From Hydrococcus rivularis NIES-593 (GTDB lineage Bacteria > Cyanobacteriota > Cyanobacteriia > Cyanobacteriales > Microcystaceae): a stretch of 64,000 nt of DNA. The stretch is taken from assembly GCF_001904635.1 (NCBI RefSeq), contig NZ_MRCB01000017.1:38372-102371 (forward strand), read 5' to 3'. Below, piece after piece: positions 28,112 to 36,655 of the stretch (position 1 is its first letter; every line of letters begins with the position of its first letter). The translations under genes and the position numbers were made by a program. The notes under the pieces were generated by a model. That model was not told the origin of the DNA, did no database searches, and saw only the letters and a list, made by a program, of their open reading frames with translations.

Positions 28112-29362
28112 TTAATTAACTGAAATTAAAGACTTTTTTGTCGGATTGAAGGAAAAAAAACGAGTGCGATCGCCTACAACTTTACCAAACACTAATTCCA
28201 AGATATATTCTTGAATTCTTGGCAAAGCATTTAGATCGATTCGAGCAACAGCGGGGAGATAATTACTATTGCGATTTAATTGTTCTAAAACTGAATTTAT
28301 GAGATAATGAGGTGTTAGCTTGCTAGGATGAATGGTTTTAAATAGACCGAATTCTGCCATTTTTTGGGCGCGAATCCATTGTTCTTGTACGGGTTTAATT
28401 CGAGGAACCACAACCGCTCTTTTACTCAGAGAAAGAACCTCGCAGATGGTGTTGTATCCTCCCATACAAACCACAGCATCGGCAGCCTCCATGTAGCTAG
28501 CAATATCATCAGTAAACTCGGACATTTGTACGTGGGAAAACTGTTGGACGATCTGGGATAATTCCTGGGTTCGATCTTGTGGCATTTCGGGACCAGAAAT
28601 AATCAGGCTTTTGATTTTATGCTTGGCGGAAAGCTGCCTTAATCCCTGTAGATAAGTCTCGACTAAGTAATAGCCATCGCCTCCGCCGCCCGGAGTAACT
28701 AAAACCAATTTTTCCTTGGATTTTACTTTCAGTTCTTGACGAACTAATTGAGCAGGTTTGCATCCGTATTCTCTACGAATATAGCCACAAAAATTTGTTT
28801 TCTTGGATAGAGAAATAGGAAATCGATATTCTTTTGTGACATCAAAAATTTCTGGCATTCCGACGACTAAAATTTGGTCGTAATAACTTTGAAGTGCATG
28901 ATAATAATCGTTTTGATGCCAGTTCTTAATCGTTACTTCTGGTGCATCGAGGATATCGCGCAGAAGTAATACCAGTTTGGTTGCGGAAAAATGTTGTTTT
29001 AAATAAGTTAGAGTAGATTTTAATTCTCCTTGCAACCCGTAAGGTTTTTTATCGACAAGAATTAGATCGGGTTCAAAGTTGACAACTGCCGTTCTAATAA
29101 TCTCAGAACGCAATTTTGTTACTTCTTGAGGATCTTTTCTCAGGTATTTGGCAGATAGTTCGCCAGTGTCACTGCGTCCCAGACAAGGTAGTTTCATGTA
29201 ATCTAGTCCCTGTGGCATCCGAAAACTATGTAATACCGGAGAACCAGAGATTAGTAAGATCGAAAGTTCTGGTACGCTATCTAACAGGTACTTGCAAATA
29301 GCAAGCATTCTGCGAATATTACCAAGACCATAGGCATCGTGTGAGTAAACTATCAGCCTCAT
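28112..29362 (-). CDS. COG4671-type predicted glycosyltransferase (first gene of glycan cluster)
   Basis: The 416-residue protein shares layout with its downstream neighbour: an N-terminal RLIVYSHDAYGLGNIRRMLAI loop (GxG, here followed by Asn rather than His), a LVLLLRDILDAPEVT segment, VLVTPGGGGDGYYLVETYL at the donor domain, and EAADAVVCMGGYNTICEVLS towards the end. This suggests a GT-B glycosyltransferase with an unknown acceptor. It heads a five-gene minus-strand run ending at the terminator near 21160. Upstream lie three 11-bp direct repeats that may be a response-regulator site. Confidence 0.8.
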   Translation of the reverse strand: MRLIVYSHDAYGLGNIRRMLAICKYLLDSVPELSILLISGSPVLHSFRMPQGLDYMKLPCLGRSDTGELSAKYLRKDPQEVTKLRSEIIRTAVVNFEPDLILVDKKPYGLQGELKSTLTYLKQHFSATKLVLLLRDILDAPEVTIKNWHQNDYYHALQSYYDQILVVGMPEIFDVTKEYRFPISLSKKTNFCGYIRREYGCKPAQLVRQELKVKSKEKLVLVTPGGGGDGYYLVETYLQGLRQLSAKHKIKSLIISGPEMPQDRTQELSQIVQQFSHVQMSEFTDDIASYMEAADAVVCMGGYNTICEVLSLSKRAVVVPRIKPVQEQWIRAQKMAEFGLFKTIHPSKLTPHYLINSVLEQLNRNSNYLPAVARIDLNALPRIQEYILELVFGKVVGDRTRFFSFNPTKKSLISVN

Positions 29363-29679
29363 TGTTTCAAGTCCTTAGTTGCTTTCGGTATCTATACCGT
29401 TAATACTTATCTTCGGATTTCCTTATGAAGTGCTCGTCAAGTGTTTATGAAGCAATTTAAGAAAATCATGAGAGTTTTCTCATCGAATTTATAAGAAATT
29501 AAGTATGATTTTTTAACCTTTAAAATTAGGTAAAAAATTCAGATTGAGTTAATCATAAAAAGTTTTTCTATATTTGAGAGCAAGACCAATGGATTGCTAT
29601 AAAAAAATTAGCTATCAGCTAGGGGTTAATGGTTGATAACTGTTAGCTAACAGCCAAACAATTTTTTTGAGAATTATGC
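29363..29679. other. 317-bp spacer upstream of the glycan cluster
   Basis: No gene is seen. It contains a 14-bp palindrome CGGTATCTATACCG (29386-29399), the three 11-bp direct repeats listed separately, and a run of TTAGCTAACAG-like short repeats near 29616-29660. The promoter of the glycan cluster should lie here. Confidence 0.55.
29423..29452. promoter_or_regulatory. Three 11-bp direct repeats, candidate OmpR-type operator
   Basis: TTATGAAG (29423), TCGTCAAG (29434) and TTATGAAG (29445) start exactly 11 bp apart and share the pattern TNNTNAAG. Direct repeats at 11-bp spacing are the typical binding arrangement for OmpR/PhoB-class regulators. The site lies 60-90 bp upstream of the glycan cluster's first gene, and an OmpR-class regulator is encoded 0.6 kb away. 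Confidence 0.45.
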
Positions 29680-29976
29680 TTATTTCATCAAACTCGAACT
29701 GAGATGATTGCGAACTCGCGCTAGCAAATCTTGAAAGCGAAAAGGCTTGGTTAAGTAGTCATTCGCCCCATATTGTAACCCTGCCTTTTTTTCTGCAACG
29801 TCATCGCGAGTGGTTACGATAATGATGGGAAGTTGTTTTCCTTGCTGGCGAAGTTCTGCTAGTACCGTCCACCCATCTTTGACGAGAAGCCCTAAATCCA
29901 ACAAAAGCAGATCAAATTTATCGCTTTGAGCCATCAGCACTGCCTGTTCTCCATCTGTAGCGATCGTTGATGAAAT
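29680..29976 (-). pseudogene. Truncated receiver domain, degenerate paralogue of the adjacent regulator
   Basis: The open frame runs from just after TAA at 29977-29979 to the stop at 29680. It matches the neighbouring OmpR regulator closely (FDLLLLDLGL, DGWTVLAELRQQG, YLTKPFRFQDLLARVR) but lacks the first ~35 residues with the acidic pair and has no DNA-binding domain. A start GTG at 29940 is the only obvious initiator. It keeps the phosphoacceptor Asp and Lys, yet without strand beta-1 the fold is unlikely to work. This looks like a decayed tandem duplicate. Confidence 0.7.
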
Positions 29977-30002
29977 TTAAGACATTAAATTTGGAGGCGA
30001 TC

Positions 30003-30677
30003 TCATCCTCGCAATCGATAGCCCATACCTCTAACCGTCTCGATTGAGTCGCTGCCTAACTTTTTGCGCAAATAACCCACGTATACATCAACAATATTCG
30101 AGCCGGGATCGTAATCATAACCCCAAACGCGATCGAGCAGTTGCTCTCGACTCATCACTTGTCCTTGATGACGAAGCAAAGTTTCTAAAAGGCTAAACTC
30201 TCGCGCCGATAGTTCGACATCTTTTCCCGCAACCTGTACTTTGCGGGTACGCAAATTGAGAACGATTTCGCCAATCTTCAATTCCATTTCTTCTTTGATG
30301 GCGACTCGCTGCTGACTTCGCAGGCGCAAGCGAATGCGTGCCAGCAGTTCTTCAAAGCGAAATGGCTTGGTCATGTAGTCATCTGCGCCGCCTTCGAGTC
30401 CGGCTACTTTATCATTGATATCGTCGCGGGCGGTGAGGATAATAATCGGTATGGTTGCCCCTTGACCGCGCAATTCTTCGAGTACCGACAAACCATCTTT
30501 GCCAGGAAGTCCCAAGTCCAACAGCAGCAAATCGAAATTATCGCCCAATGCCATCGAGATAACTTCATCGGCATTAGTGGCAACTACGGTAGTAAATCCG
30601 TTGGCACGCAATCCTTTTTCAATAAAAGCAACGATGCGCGGTTCGTCTTCTGCAATGAGAATGCGATTCATATTCAT
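30003..30677 (-). CDS. OmpR-family response regulator
   Basis: The 224-residue protein has a receiver domain (acidic pair in ILIAEDEPRI, phosphoacceptor in FDLLLLDLGLPGKDG, Lys in YMTKPFRFEELLARI) and a winged-helix DNA-binding domain (VELSAREFSLLETLL, REQLLDRVWGYDYDPGSNIVDVYVGYLRKKL). It should act as a phosphorylation-dependent transcription factor. Its ATG overlaps the TGA of the kinase gene by 4 bp (ATGA), so the pair is translationally coupled. The regulated genes are unknown; the 11-bp repeats at 29423 are a candidate target. Confidence 0.93.
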   Translation of the reverse strand: MNMNRILIAEDEPRIVAFIEKGLRANGFTTVVATNADEVISMALGDNFDLLLLDLGLPGKDGLSVLEELRGQGATIPIIILTARDDINDKVAGLEGGADDYMTKPFRFEELLARIRLRLRSQQRVAIKEEMELKIGEIVLNLRTRKVQVAGKDVELSAREFSLLETLLRHQGQVMSREQLLDRVWGYDYDPGSNIVDVYVGYLRKKLGSDSIETVRGMGYRLRG

Positions 30678-32182
30678 TTTCTCCTGAATTTCTCTTGAGG
30701 AGGTTCTAGGGGCAACACGAGGGTAAAGGTCGAACCAATTCCTAGTTGGCTAACCAGTTCCACTCGACCGCCATGTGCCTGTGCGATCGCTTTTACAATA
30801 GATAATCCCAACCCCGAACCATCCGAACGTCGGCGGCTGTTGCTAGCGCGGGCAAAGCGTTCAAAAATTCGTTCTCGATCGCACTCAGCAATTCCGACTC
30901 CGGTATCGCGCACCCACAGGCGAACGTAGTTGGATCCGATCGCGGTTCCGATGGCAATGGTATCCGTTTCAGTCGTATACTGGACGGCATTTTCAGTCAA
31001 ATTCATCACTGCTTGCGTCAGGCGCTGGCGATCGCCGACAATGAGACCTGTCGCTTGTGCGTCCAGTTGCCAGTTACGATCGGCTAGGGCAGTGGCTTTG
31101 GTGTAGAGTTCCTGCGTCAGCAAGCTAATGTCAATTGTCTCCAATTGGAGACAATCGGGGCGTTCTGACTTTGCCAATAAGATTAAGTCATCGACTATGC
31201 GGTTCATGCGATCCAACTCATCGATTACTAATTCGATGGTTTCCCGTTGTTCTTGGGGATCGTCGCCTATGAGTTCTAGATGACCTCGAACGATCGCGAT
31301 CGGGGTTCGCAGTTCGTGTCCCGCATCATTAATAAAGGCTTTCTGAGTCGTCAAAGCAGCTTGAAGGCGATCGAGCATTTTATTAAAGGTTGTCGCTAGT
31401 TCCCCCATTTCTCCACTGCTTTGTACGGGAATTCTTTTATTGAGATTTGACTCGCTAATCAAACGGGCTGTAGAGGCGATCGATCGCAGGGGTACTAATA
31501 TCTTTCCAGAAGCTGCCCACGCCAGAATTAAAGCCAAGACTAAACCCACCAGCAAGACATAACAGACAATAATAATGACTTCCGTAGCTTCTTGAATTTC
31601 TCCCGCTGTCGTATGGGCAATTACCAACGCGCCTCTTGCCTGTCCGTCAATTATGACAGGTGTAGCCAAATAGAGAATGTTGCCGAGTTCTGGATCTGAG
31701 GTTTTCTCTTCGCCTTGCTCTTTTTTGGTCAATTTTGCCCAACGTCGCATCAGTTCAGACTCTTCCTGCAACAGTTCGGGTCGTCCTCTAGGGCTGGATC
31801 GGTAGAATCGACCGTTGAGAAACGTAATCAAAAAGGTATCGTCTTCAGGAATCTGGCGGTAGAGAAATTCTTGGAAAATTTTCTTAAGATCTCCTTCGGT
31901 AAATGTGTCCGAGTCTGAAGATCGTTGTGCTACGAAACTCTCAAAGGTTTCTAGTTCCTCGACTAAATCTTCTCGAACTCGCGTATCTACTCTATTGAAG
32001 ACCAACTCGGAAAAGATGGGGACTGAGATTCCGATAAAACCTGTCATGAGGATGCCATACCAGGCAAAAATGCGATTTCGCGTCTCCCAAAGAAATCCTC
32101 GCTCTCGGATCGTTCGCTTTTCTTTTGCTTTCTTTGTTAGAAAATCGCGCCTGTTAGCAGACTCGTTTGCCCCTACCGTCAT
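30674..32182 (-). CDS. Membrane sensor histidine kinase with HAMP domain
   Basis: The 502-residue kinase has a first membrane helix (FAWYGILMTGFIGISVPIF), an extracytoplasmic sensor region of about 130 residues, a second helix (VIIIVCYVLLVGLVLALILA), a HAMP linker, the phosphorylated H-box FINDAGHELRTPIAIVRGH and a GHKL ATPase with N-box LTENAVQYT, G1 VRDTGVGI and G2 GSGLGLSIVKAIA. It should phosphorylate the overlapping OmpR-type regulator. The external signal is not inferable. The ATG at 32182 is the first in the frame. Confidence 0.93.
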   Translation of the reverse strand: MTVGANESANRRDFLTKKAKEKRTIRERGFLWETRNRIFAWYGILMTGFIGISVPIFSELVFNRVDTRVREDLVEELETFESFVAQRSSDSDTFTEGDLKKIFQEFLYRQIPEDDTFLITFLNGRFYRSSPRGRPELLQEESELMRRWAKLTKKEQGEEKTSDPELGNILYLATPVIIDGQARGALVIAHTTAGEIQEATEVIIIVCYVLLVGLVLALILAWAASGKILVPLRSIASTARLISESNLNKRIPVQSSGEMGELATTFNKMLDRLQAALTTQKAFINDAGHELRTPIAIVRGHLELIGDDPQEQRETIELVIDELDRMNRIVDDLILLAKSERPDCLQLETIDISLLTQELYTKATALADRNWQLDAQATGLIVGDRQRLTQAVMNLTENAVQYTTETDTIAIGTAIGSNYVRLWVRDTGVGIAECDRERIFERFARASNSRRRSDGSGLGLSIVKAIAQAHGGRVELVSQLGIGSTFTLVLPLEPPQEKFRRK

Positions 32183-32334
32183 GACTTTCCCTGTTTTTCG
32201 ATGTCGTCGGGTTTTAGTCTATATGGTAAAGGCATGAATGGGGGATGTCAGTCCCATCGAACCATGCCGACAAGACTCGTATTGAGAATTTCACTTCGGC
32301 AATAAGGAAAATAGTAGAAATAAGTGGAATAAAA

Positions 32335-33438
32335 TCACCGGATTGGCTTCGGAGTGCGAGAAGAACTCAATAATACTAGACCGCTATACAGTTGGAAGGT
32401 GTTATCCCAGTCGGTTTCTTCTCGACGAAATAGATCGATCTGCGGATCGATGAGTTTGAGCGTATCTGAAAAATCTCTTGCCATGTCTGCAAAAGCTTTA
32501 AAGTCTGACCAGACAGGAATGGTTGCAAGTTGCTGCTGCAAAAATTGCATTAGACGATCCCACTTTTGGATCAGCGTCGTTTGTCCGTCGACAGACTGTT
32601 GTCGATCGAAAACGATTATCCCTTCGTGAAACTGATATCCTCGATCCCATAGCCGCACAATGGTATTTTTCCCTGGTAAATGTAGGTCGCAGACTTTGAC
32701 GTAATCCTGAATCTGCGTTTTGCGTATAAGTCTACCCCTGACATCGCGATCGACGCATTTTTCAAATAAGGGAAGTAATGCTTCTACTCGCTGACTCACT
32801 TGCGACCAATCGAAATCGATCGCTACCGAGCGACCATTTTTATCTTGACAAATAACCGTAGGTGTGGTATAGACGGATTGAAAGTATCGAGCCTTGTAGA
32901 CTGCGATCGCGTTAATTCGGCTAATTGGCAGGCAGAAACAGGGAATTTCTGCGGCTGCGATTGCAGTACTATAAAATCGCAGTTCTCCCATAGAACCCGT
33001 GCGATATAACCGCCAAGAGCGAGTCGGCAGTTGTAAGCGAGCGATATAGGGGTCGAGATTCATAATTTTGGCAAATTTTTTGGCAGCGCTTTGCCTCAAT
33101 TCGGGGTCGATCGCTTCTAGCACTAACACGCCTGGTTCTTGACTCCCCGGTTCTGCCATGGCGCGATCGCGTTCTTGCTGTCGTTGTTGCCGTTCGATTT
33201 GGACTAACCGCTCGATCCCCTGACGAGCTTGGGAGATAATTTTAGGGTTGGTAGCATTGCACAACACTTCCCGATATCCTTGCTCTGCGACCGCTAGATT
33301 GCCGCTAGCTTCCGCTAGGCGAGCGCTATAAAATGCAATCCAAGGATGATCCGGTTCCTGCTGTTTTAGGTCTTGTAGTAATCGGTCGGCACGTTCGCAA
33401 TCTCGACGCTCGATCGCCTCGACAACTCGTTCAAGCAT
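32335..33438 (-). CDS. Cyanobacterial conserved protein with N-terminal TPR-like helices
   Basis: Residues 1 to about 80 form TPR-like helical pairs (ADRLLQDLKQQEPDHPWIAFYSARLAEASGN). A charged linker and a ~250-residue domain without a familiar signature follow; it begins RQSAAKKFAKIMNLDPYIAR and is rich in aromatic and basic residues. No signal peptide or membrane helix is present, so it is probably cytoplasmic. It starts 18 bp after the rsmE stop on the same strand and is probably co-transcribed with it. I recognise the general type as a conserved cyanobacterial hypothetical; no function is known to me. Confidence 0.7.
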   Translation of the reverse strand: MLERVVEAIERRDCERADRLLQDLKQQEPDHPWIAFYSARLAEASGNLAVAEQGYREVLCNATNPKIISQARQGIERLVQIERQQRQQERDRAMAEPGSQEPGVLVLEAIDPELRQSAAKKFAKIMNLDPYIARLQLPTRSWRLYRTGSMGELRFYSTAIAAAEIPCFCLPISRINAIAVYKARYFQSVYTTPTVICQDKNGRSVAIDFDWSQVSQRVEALLPLFEKCVDRDVRGRLIRKTQIQDYVKVCDLHLPGKNTIVRLWDRGYQFHEGIIVFDRQQSVDGQTTLIQKWDRLMQFLQQQLATIPVWSDFKAFADMARDFSDTLKLIDPQIDLFRREETDWDNTFQLYSGLVLLSSSRTPKPIR

Positions 33439-33456
33439 GGGGTTAGTCGTTAGTAG

Positions 33457-34185
33457 TTACTGGTTAGTTATGGGTTGCTCGACACTAGCAGCAACGACAG
33501 ACACAGCCACAATCGGAGCGGTTATAGCTCTTAGGATCCGACGACCGAGAGAAACTGGAGCAAAACCAGCCGCGATCGCTCCTTTTACTTCTGCTTCCGT
33601 CCATCCGCCTTCGGGCCCGGTGGCAATGACGAGATTGTTTTTTGGCGGTTTCTCCCGAAGGTGGGTTAGTAAGTGGTTGGCTTCTATGCGAGTAACACAA
33701 ATATAGCGATCGGTTTCTAAATCGTCCACTTCTATTAAAGCTTTGGCAAAGTCAATCGGATCTAAAACCACTGGAACGATTTGCCTCTCCGACTGTTCGG
33801 CGGCTTCGGTGGCGATTTTGCGCCAGCGTTCCAATTTATTCGTGCTGGGGTTGAGTAACGTGCGATCGCTAATAGTTGGCATAAAAGCCGTTGTCCCCAA
33901 TTCGGTGCAGCAGCGCACGATCTCCTCAAATCCATTGCCTTTGGGCAAGGCTGTCATTAGAGTTACGGCAATGGGTAATTCTGTAGACTCGCTCAAAGGT
34001 TCGATAATCTGTGCCGACATTCCCACCAATCGAGCGATCCAAGATTTTCCCCGTCCGTCCATTGCCACAAAGCGATCGCCCTCCCGCAATCGCAAAACTC
34101 GACTGAGGTAATGTTGCTGTTGGGAAGTGAGATGAATTTGCTCGTTTTGTTGTTGTGCGGGGTCAATAACTAAGCGATAAACCAT
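33457..34185 (-). CDS. rsmE: 16S rRNA (uracil-1498-N3)-methyltransferase
   Basis: RsmE methylates U1498 of 16S rRNA in the 30S subunit using SAM. The 242-residue product has the N-terminal PUA-like part (LTSQQQHYLSRVLRLREGDRF), the SPOUT-fold GPEGGWTEAEV motif and the knotted C-terminal SLGRRILRAITAPI. The length is normal. Its stop is 18 bp from the TPR-like protein gene that follows, and the terminator of mdh lies just upstream, so it begins a separate transcription unit. Confidence 0.93.
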   Translation of the reverse strand: MVYRLVIDPAQQQNEQIHLTSQQQHYLSRVLRLREGDRFVAMDGRGKSWIARLVGMSAQIIEPLSESTELPIAVTLMTALPKGNGFEEIVRCCTELGTTAFMPTISDRTLLNPSTNKLERWRKIATEAAEQSERQIVPVVLDPIDFAKALIEVDDLETDRYICVTRIEANHLLTHLREKPPKNNLVIATGPEGGWTEAEVKGAIAAGFAPVSLGRRILRAITAPIVAVSVVAASVEQPITNQ

Positions 34186-34214
34186 CGAAAATTCTGCTGC
34201 GCGAGTTCAAAAAA

Positions 34215-34248
34215 TGTGGCTCGATCGCAATCTTGCGATCGAGCCACA
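34215..34248 (-). terminator. Rho-independent terminator after mdh
   Basis: TGTGGCTCGATCGCA (34215-34229) and its perfect complement (34234-34248) flank a 4-nt loop, followed on the minus strand by six T residues. It lies 29 bp past the mdh stop. The stem contains the HIP1 core GATCGC. Confidence 0.9.
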
Positions 34249-34276
34249 AATACCATCTTAGTATCTATGTTTTGTT

Positions 34277-35281
34277 TTATCCCAAGACTTCCATCGCTAC
34301 CTTAATGTTCTGGCGAACCGAGTCAGCCGAAGCGTGCAATGCCTTTTGTTCTTCATCAGTCAGCTTTACTTCTAAAATACTCTCAACCCCGCGACATCCC
34401 AGGCGACAGGGAACGCCGAGGAAAATATCGTCTAAACCATATTGTCCTTGGAGATAGGCAGCCGCCGGGAGAAGGCGAGACCGATCGCGCAAAATTGCCT
34501 CTACCATCAAGCAACCAGAAGAGGCAGGGGCATAGTAAGCCCCTCCAGTTTGCAATAACTTGACAACTTCTGCGCCGCCATGACGAGTTCGTTCTACTAA
34601 CCGTTCGATCGTTTCTTCATCCATCAGTTCGGCAATAGGAACGCCTCTGACGGTACAGTAACGAGTCAAGGGTAGCATTAAATCCCCGTGTCCTCCCAGT
34701 ACCATCGTACTGACATCGGCGGTACAGACTCCCAGTTCCATGGCAATAAAGGTTTGCAAGCGAGAAGAGTCGAGCACTCCTGCCATTCCCATCACTTGAG
34801 AAGCGGGAAGCCCAGTCGCTTTCCACGTCAGATAGGTCATCGCGTCTAAAGGATTGGTGATGACGATAAACTGAGCGTTGGGGGAATATTGAATGGCTTT
34901 TTTGGCTACGTCGGCTACGATCTTGGCATTGGTTTGGATGAGATCGTCCCGACTCATTCCTGGTTTGCGAGCAAGACCTGCGGTGATAACTACAATATCA
35001 GAACCGACAGTATCCTCATAGTTATTAGTGCCGATAATCTTACTGTCGTGTAATTCTATCCCTTGGGCTGCCATTAAATCTAGGGCTATTCCCTGGGGCA
35101 ATCCTTCGACGATATCGATCAGGACGACATCTGCTAGATTTTTTTCGGCAATTCGCTGAGTTAAAGTTCTCCCCACGTTACCAGCACCGATAACGGTCAC
35201 GAGAGGAGATTTGCAATGAGGTGGGGTGTATGAGGAAGAGGAAGCGTTCATAAGTCCGATTGATGATGAGTTAATACTCAT
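34277..35281 (-). CDS. mdh: NAD-dependent malate dehydrogenase
   Basis: The enzyme interconverts malate and oxaloacetate in the cytoplasm. The LDH-like malate dehydrogenase motifs are in order: [38 protein letters not shown] (substrate-binding Arg), [17 protein letters not shown] and the catalytic-His segment [14 protein letters not shown]. Residues 1 to about 26 are a Ser-rich extension before the family start, so an internal ATG at codon 11 is possible. The ATG at 35281 overlaps the ndhO stop by 4 bp (ATGA), coupling its translation to an NDH-1 subunit. Confidence 0.93.
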   Translation of the reverse strand: MSINSSSIGLMNASSSSYTPPHCKSPLVTVIGAGNVGRTLTQRIAEKNLADVVLIDIVEGLPQGIALDLMAAQGIELHDSKIIGTNNYEDTVGSDIVVITAGLARKPGMSRDDLIQTNAKIVADVAKKAIQYSPNAQFIVITNPLDAMTYLTWKATGLPASQVMGMAGVLDSSRLQTFIAMELGVCTADVSTMVLGGHGDLMLPLTRYCTVRGVPIAELMDEETIERLVERTRHGGAEVVKLLQTGGAYYAPASSGCLMVEAILRDRSRLLPAAAYLQGQYGLDDIFLGVPCRLGCRGVESILEVKLTDEEQKALHASADSVRQNIKVAMEVLG

Positions 35282-35496
35282 TCAGTTAGTTCTAATTGAT
35301 CGATGCGAAACCAAATGTTCGGTGTCGGTACGTAGAACTTAACCAGGGCATATTCTTCATTAAGATCGACAACTTCACCCTTACTTTCAAAAATGTATGA
35401 GGGAAAGCGCGTATCGCTTGCTTTTGCCTCTAGGCTATTTTCTAGTGTTTCCCGAACAACACGAACTAAAGCACCTTTTTTGATCTTACTTGCCAT
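35278..35496 (-). CDS. ndhO: NAD(P)H-quinone oxidoreductase subunit O
   Basis: NdhO is a small peripheral subunit of the cyanobacterial/plastid NDH-1 complex, on the cytoplasmic side near the ferredoxin-binding arm, and influences cyclic electron flow. The 72-residue product matches the family closely: [45 protein letters not shown] and a C-terminal LDQLEL-like end (IDQLELTE). I chose the ATG at 35496 because family members begin Met-Ala-x-Lys-Ile-Lys; the frame has another ATG three codons upstream at 35505. It overlaps mdh by 4 bp. Confidence 0.93.
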   Translation of the reverse strand: MASKIKKGALVRVVRETLENSLEAKASDTRFPSYIFESKGEVVDLNEEYALVKFYVPTPNIWFRIDQLELTE

Positions 35497-35505
35497 AGTT
35501 GTCAT

Positions 35506-35929
35506 CGATTGGATGTTGCTAATTGTCTAATCTAAATTTTTGCATAAAAAAGTTAAGATATTCTACAAATAAATAATGGGAATTCCGATTTAACTGGAAT
35601 TCGGCGATTGTAAATCTTAGTGACAACAAGTTTTTCTGAGAAAATTGCCGATAAAATTTAATAATTAATTGCAAAATTTAATCTTTATTTGAATTGATAG
35701 GATAGCGAACAATTTTCTTATGTAATACGAAGTCTAACCGATCGCATCCTTAATCATCAAACAGAAGCGATCGGGAAAAACAGTGTAATACTATTTCCCC
35801 CTAACAATTACGAATTAAGGGCGAACCTAGATAAATGTTCCCGCCGCCAAGAAAGTTGAGCGAGTGCGGTCTTGGGGGGTTTCCCATGAACAACTCGCGT
35901 CGCCCTCCAAGAATTGTTTCGATCGCCGA
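35506..35929. other. 424-bp spacer upstream of ndhO
   Basis: No gene is seen. The first part is AT-rich and should hold the ndhO promoter. Around 35830-35920 the composition changes: G- and C-runs (GTCTTGGGGGGTTTCCC, AACTCGCGTCGCCCTCC) can pair in several ways and look like dispersed cyanobacterial spacer repeat DNA. A structured RNA is not excluded but I see no known motif. Confidence 0.4.
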
Positions 35930-36310
35930 TCAGCCGCCCGGTTTACAGACGTTATAATCTTCGTGAGAAACCACTGCTTCTGGTGCTAGAAAGTTGCCGC
36001 AATCTCGGCAGAGCAATCGGTAATTGCGAGTAACGGGGATACTGATAACAAAGCGATCGTGCCTCAATCGCTTGCCGCGAAAGTCCCGGTAATTTCTTTG
36101 ATTGGCCAGCCCTTGCATAATTTCGCGGGCTTTAACGACCACATTTTTAGGTAACGCCCTCAAATCGATGGGATCGCCGTCGAAAGTTGCATCCCAAGCA
36201 TTTTTTTGCTGTCTTTTTTGTTCCCGTTCGACTTGCTCTCTGGCACATCTATGGCAAACTTGACCGTAGCCTCGATGACCGCAGGGGAAGATCTTTTTTC
36301 GTCTTGACAT
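35930..36310 (-). CDS. Small zinc-finger-like protein, 126 aa
   Basis: The product has an N-terminal Cys/His cluster (FPCGHRGYGQVCHRCAREQ) and a C-terminal Cys pair (LLCRDCGNFLAPE), eight or so metal-ligand candidates that suggest one zinc site joining the two ends. The middle is basic (RLRHDRFVISIPVTRNYRLL). It is probably a cytoplasmic nucleic-acid-binding or scaffold protein, though no partner is evident. I recall similar uncharacterised zinc-binding proteins in cyanobacteria. Confidence 0.65.
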   Translation of the reverse strand: MSRRKKIFPCGHRGYGQVCHRCAREQVEREQKRQQKNAWDATFDGDPIDLRALPKNVVVKAREIMQGLANQRNYRDFRGKRLRHDRFVISIPVTRNYRLLCRDCGNFLAPEAVVSHEDYNVCKPGG

Positions 36311-36655
36311 AGAACTGCGTGCGAGTAGAATCCGGTATTTTTTCTAGCTCATTAGCTGTTTTAACGGCTGCATCAGTTTTGACTGACAGACGCAAGCAAT
36401 TAGTTCGATTTTCGGCACAATGAATGCGATTTCGACATTGAGCGATCGCTCAATGTCCGATTCATCCCAGTTGAAAAAAGCTATATCTCTAGGATACAAG
36501 TTGCGATAGTCGATCGCTTGCGCAAAAATGCCAGATTGTAGATCGCAAAGCAATTCTCATTGTGAAATAACTTGATGAAAAGCTCGACAAACAGCTTTGA
36601 GCCTTCTAATGTTATGTTTAATTGGGTAGACAAACTCGAACGCTAAATTGACGCT
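36311..36655. other. 345-bp spacer between the zinc protein and the M1 peptidase
   Basis: A minus-strand frame at 36344-36553 (69 codons, TTG start only) is open but has no recognisable family, no Shine-Dalgarno sequence and unremarkable composition. I treat the region as non-coding. It should contain the divergent promoters of both flanking genes. Confidence 0.4.

Noticed and set aside
35830..35925. G/C-run region as a 6S or other structured RNA
   Set aside because: Pairing is ambiguous and no known RNA motif is visible; looks like dispersed spacer repeat DNA.
36344..36553. Minus-strand 69-codon frame
   Set aside because: Only a TTG start, no Shine-Dalgarno sequence, no recognisable family.
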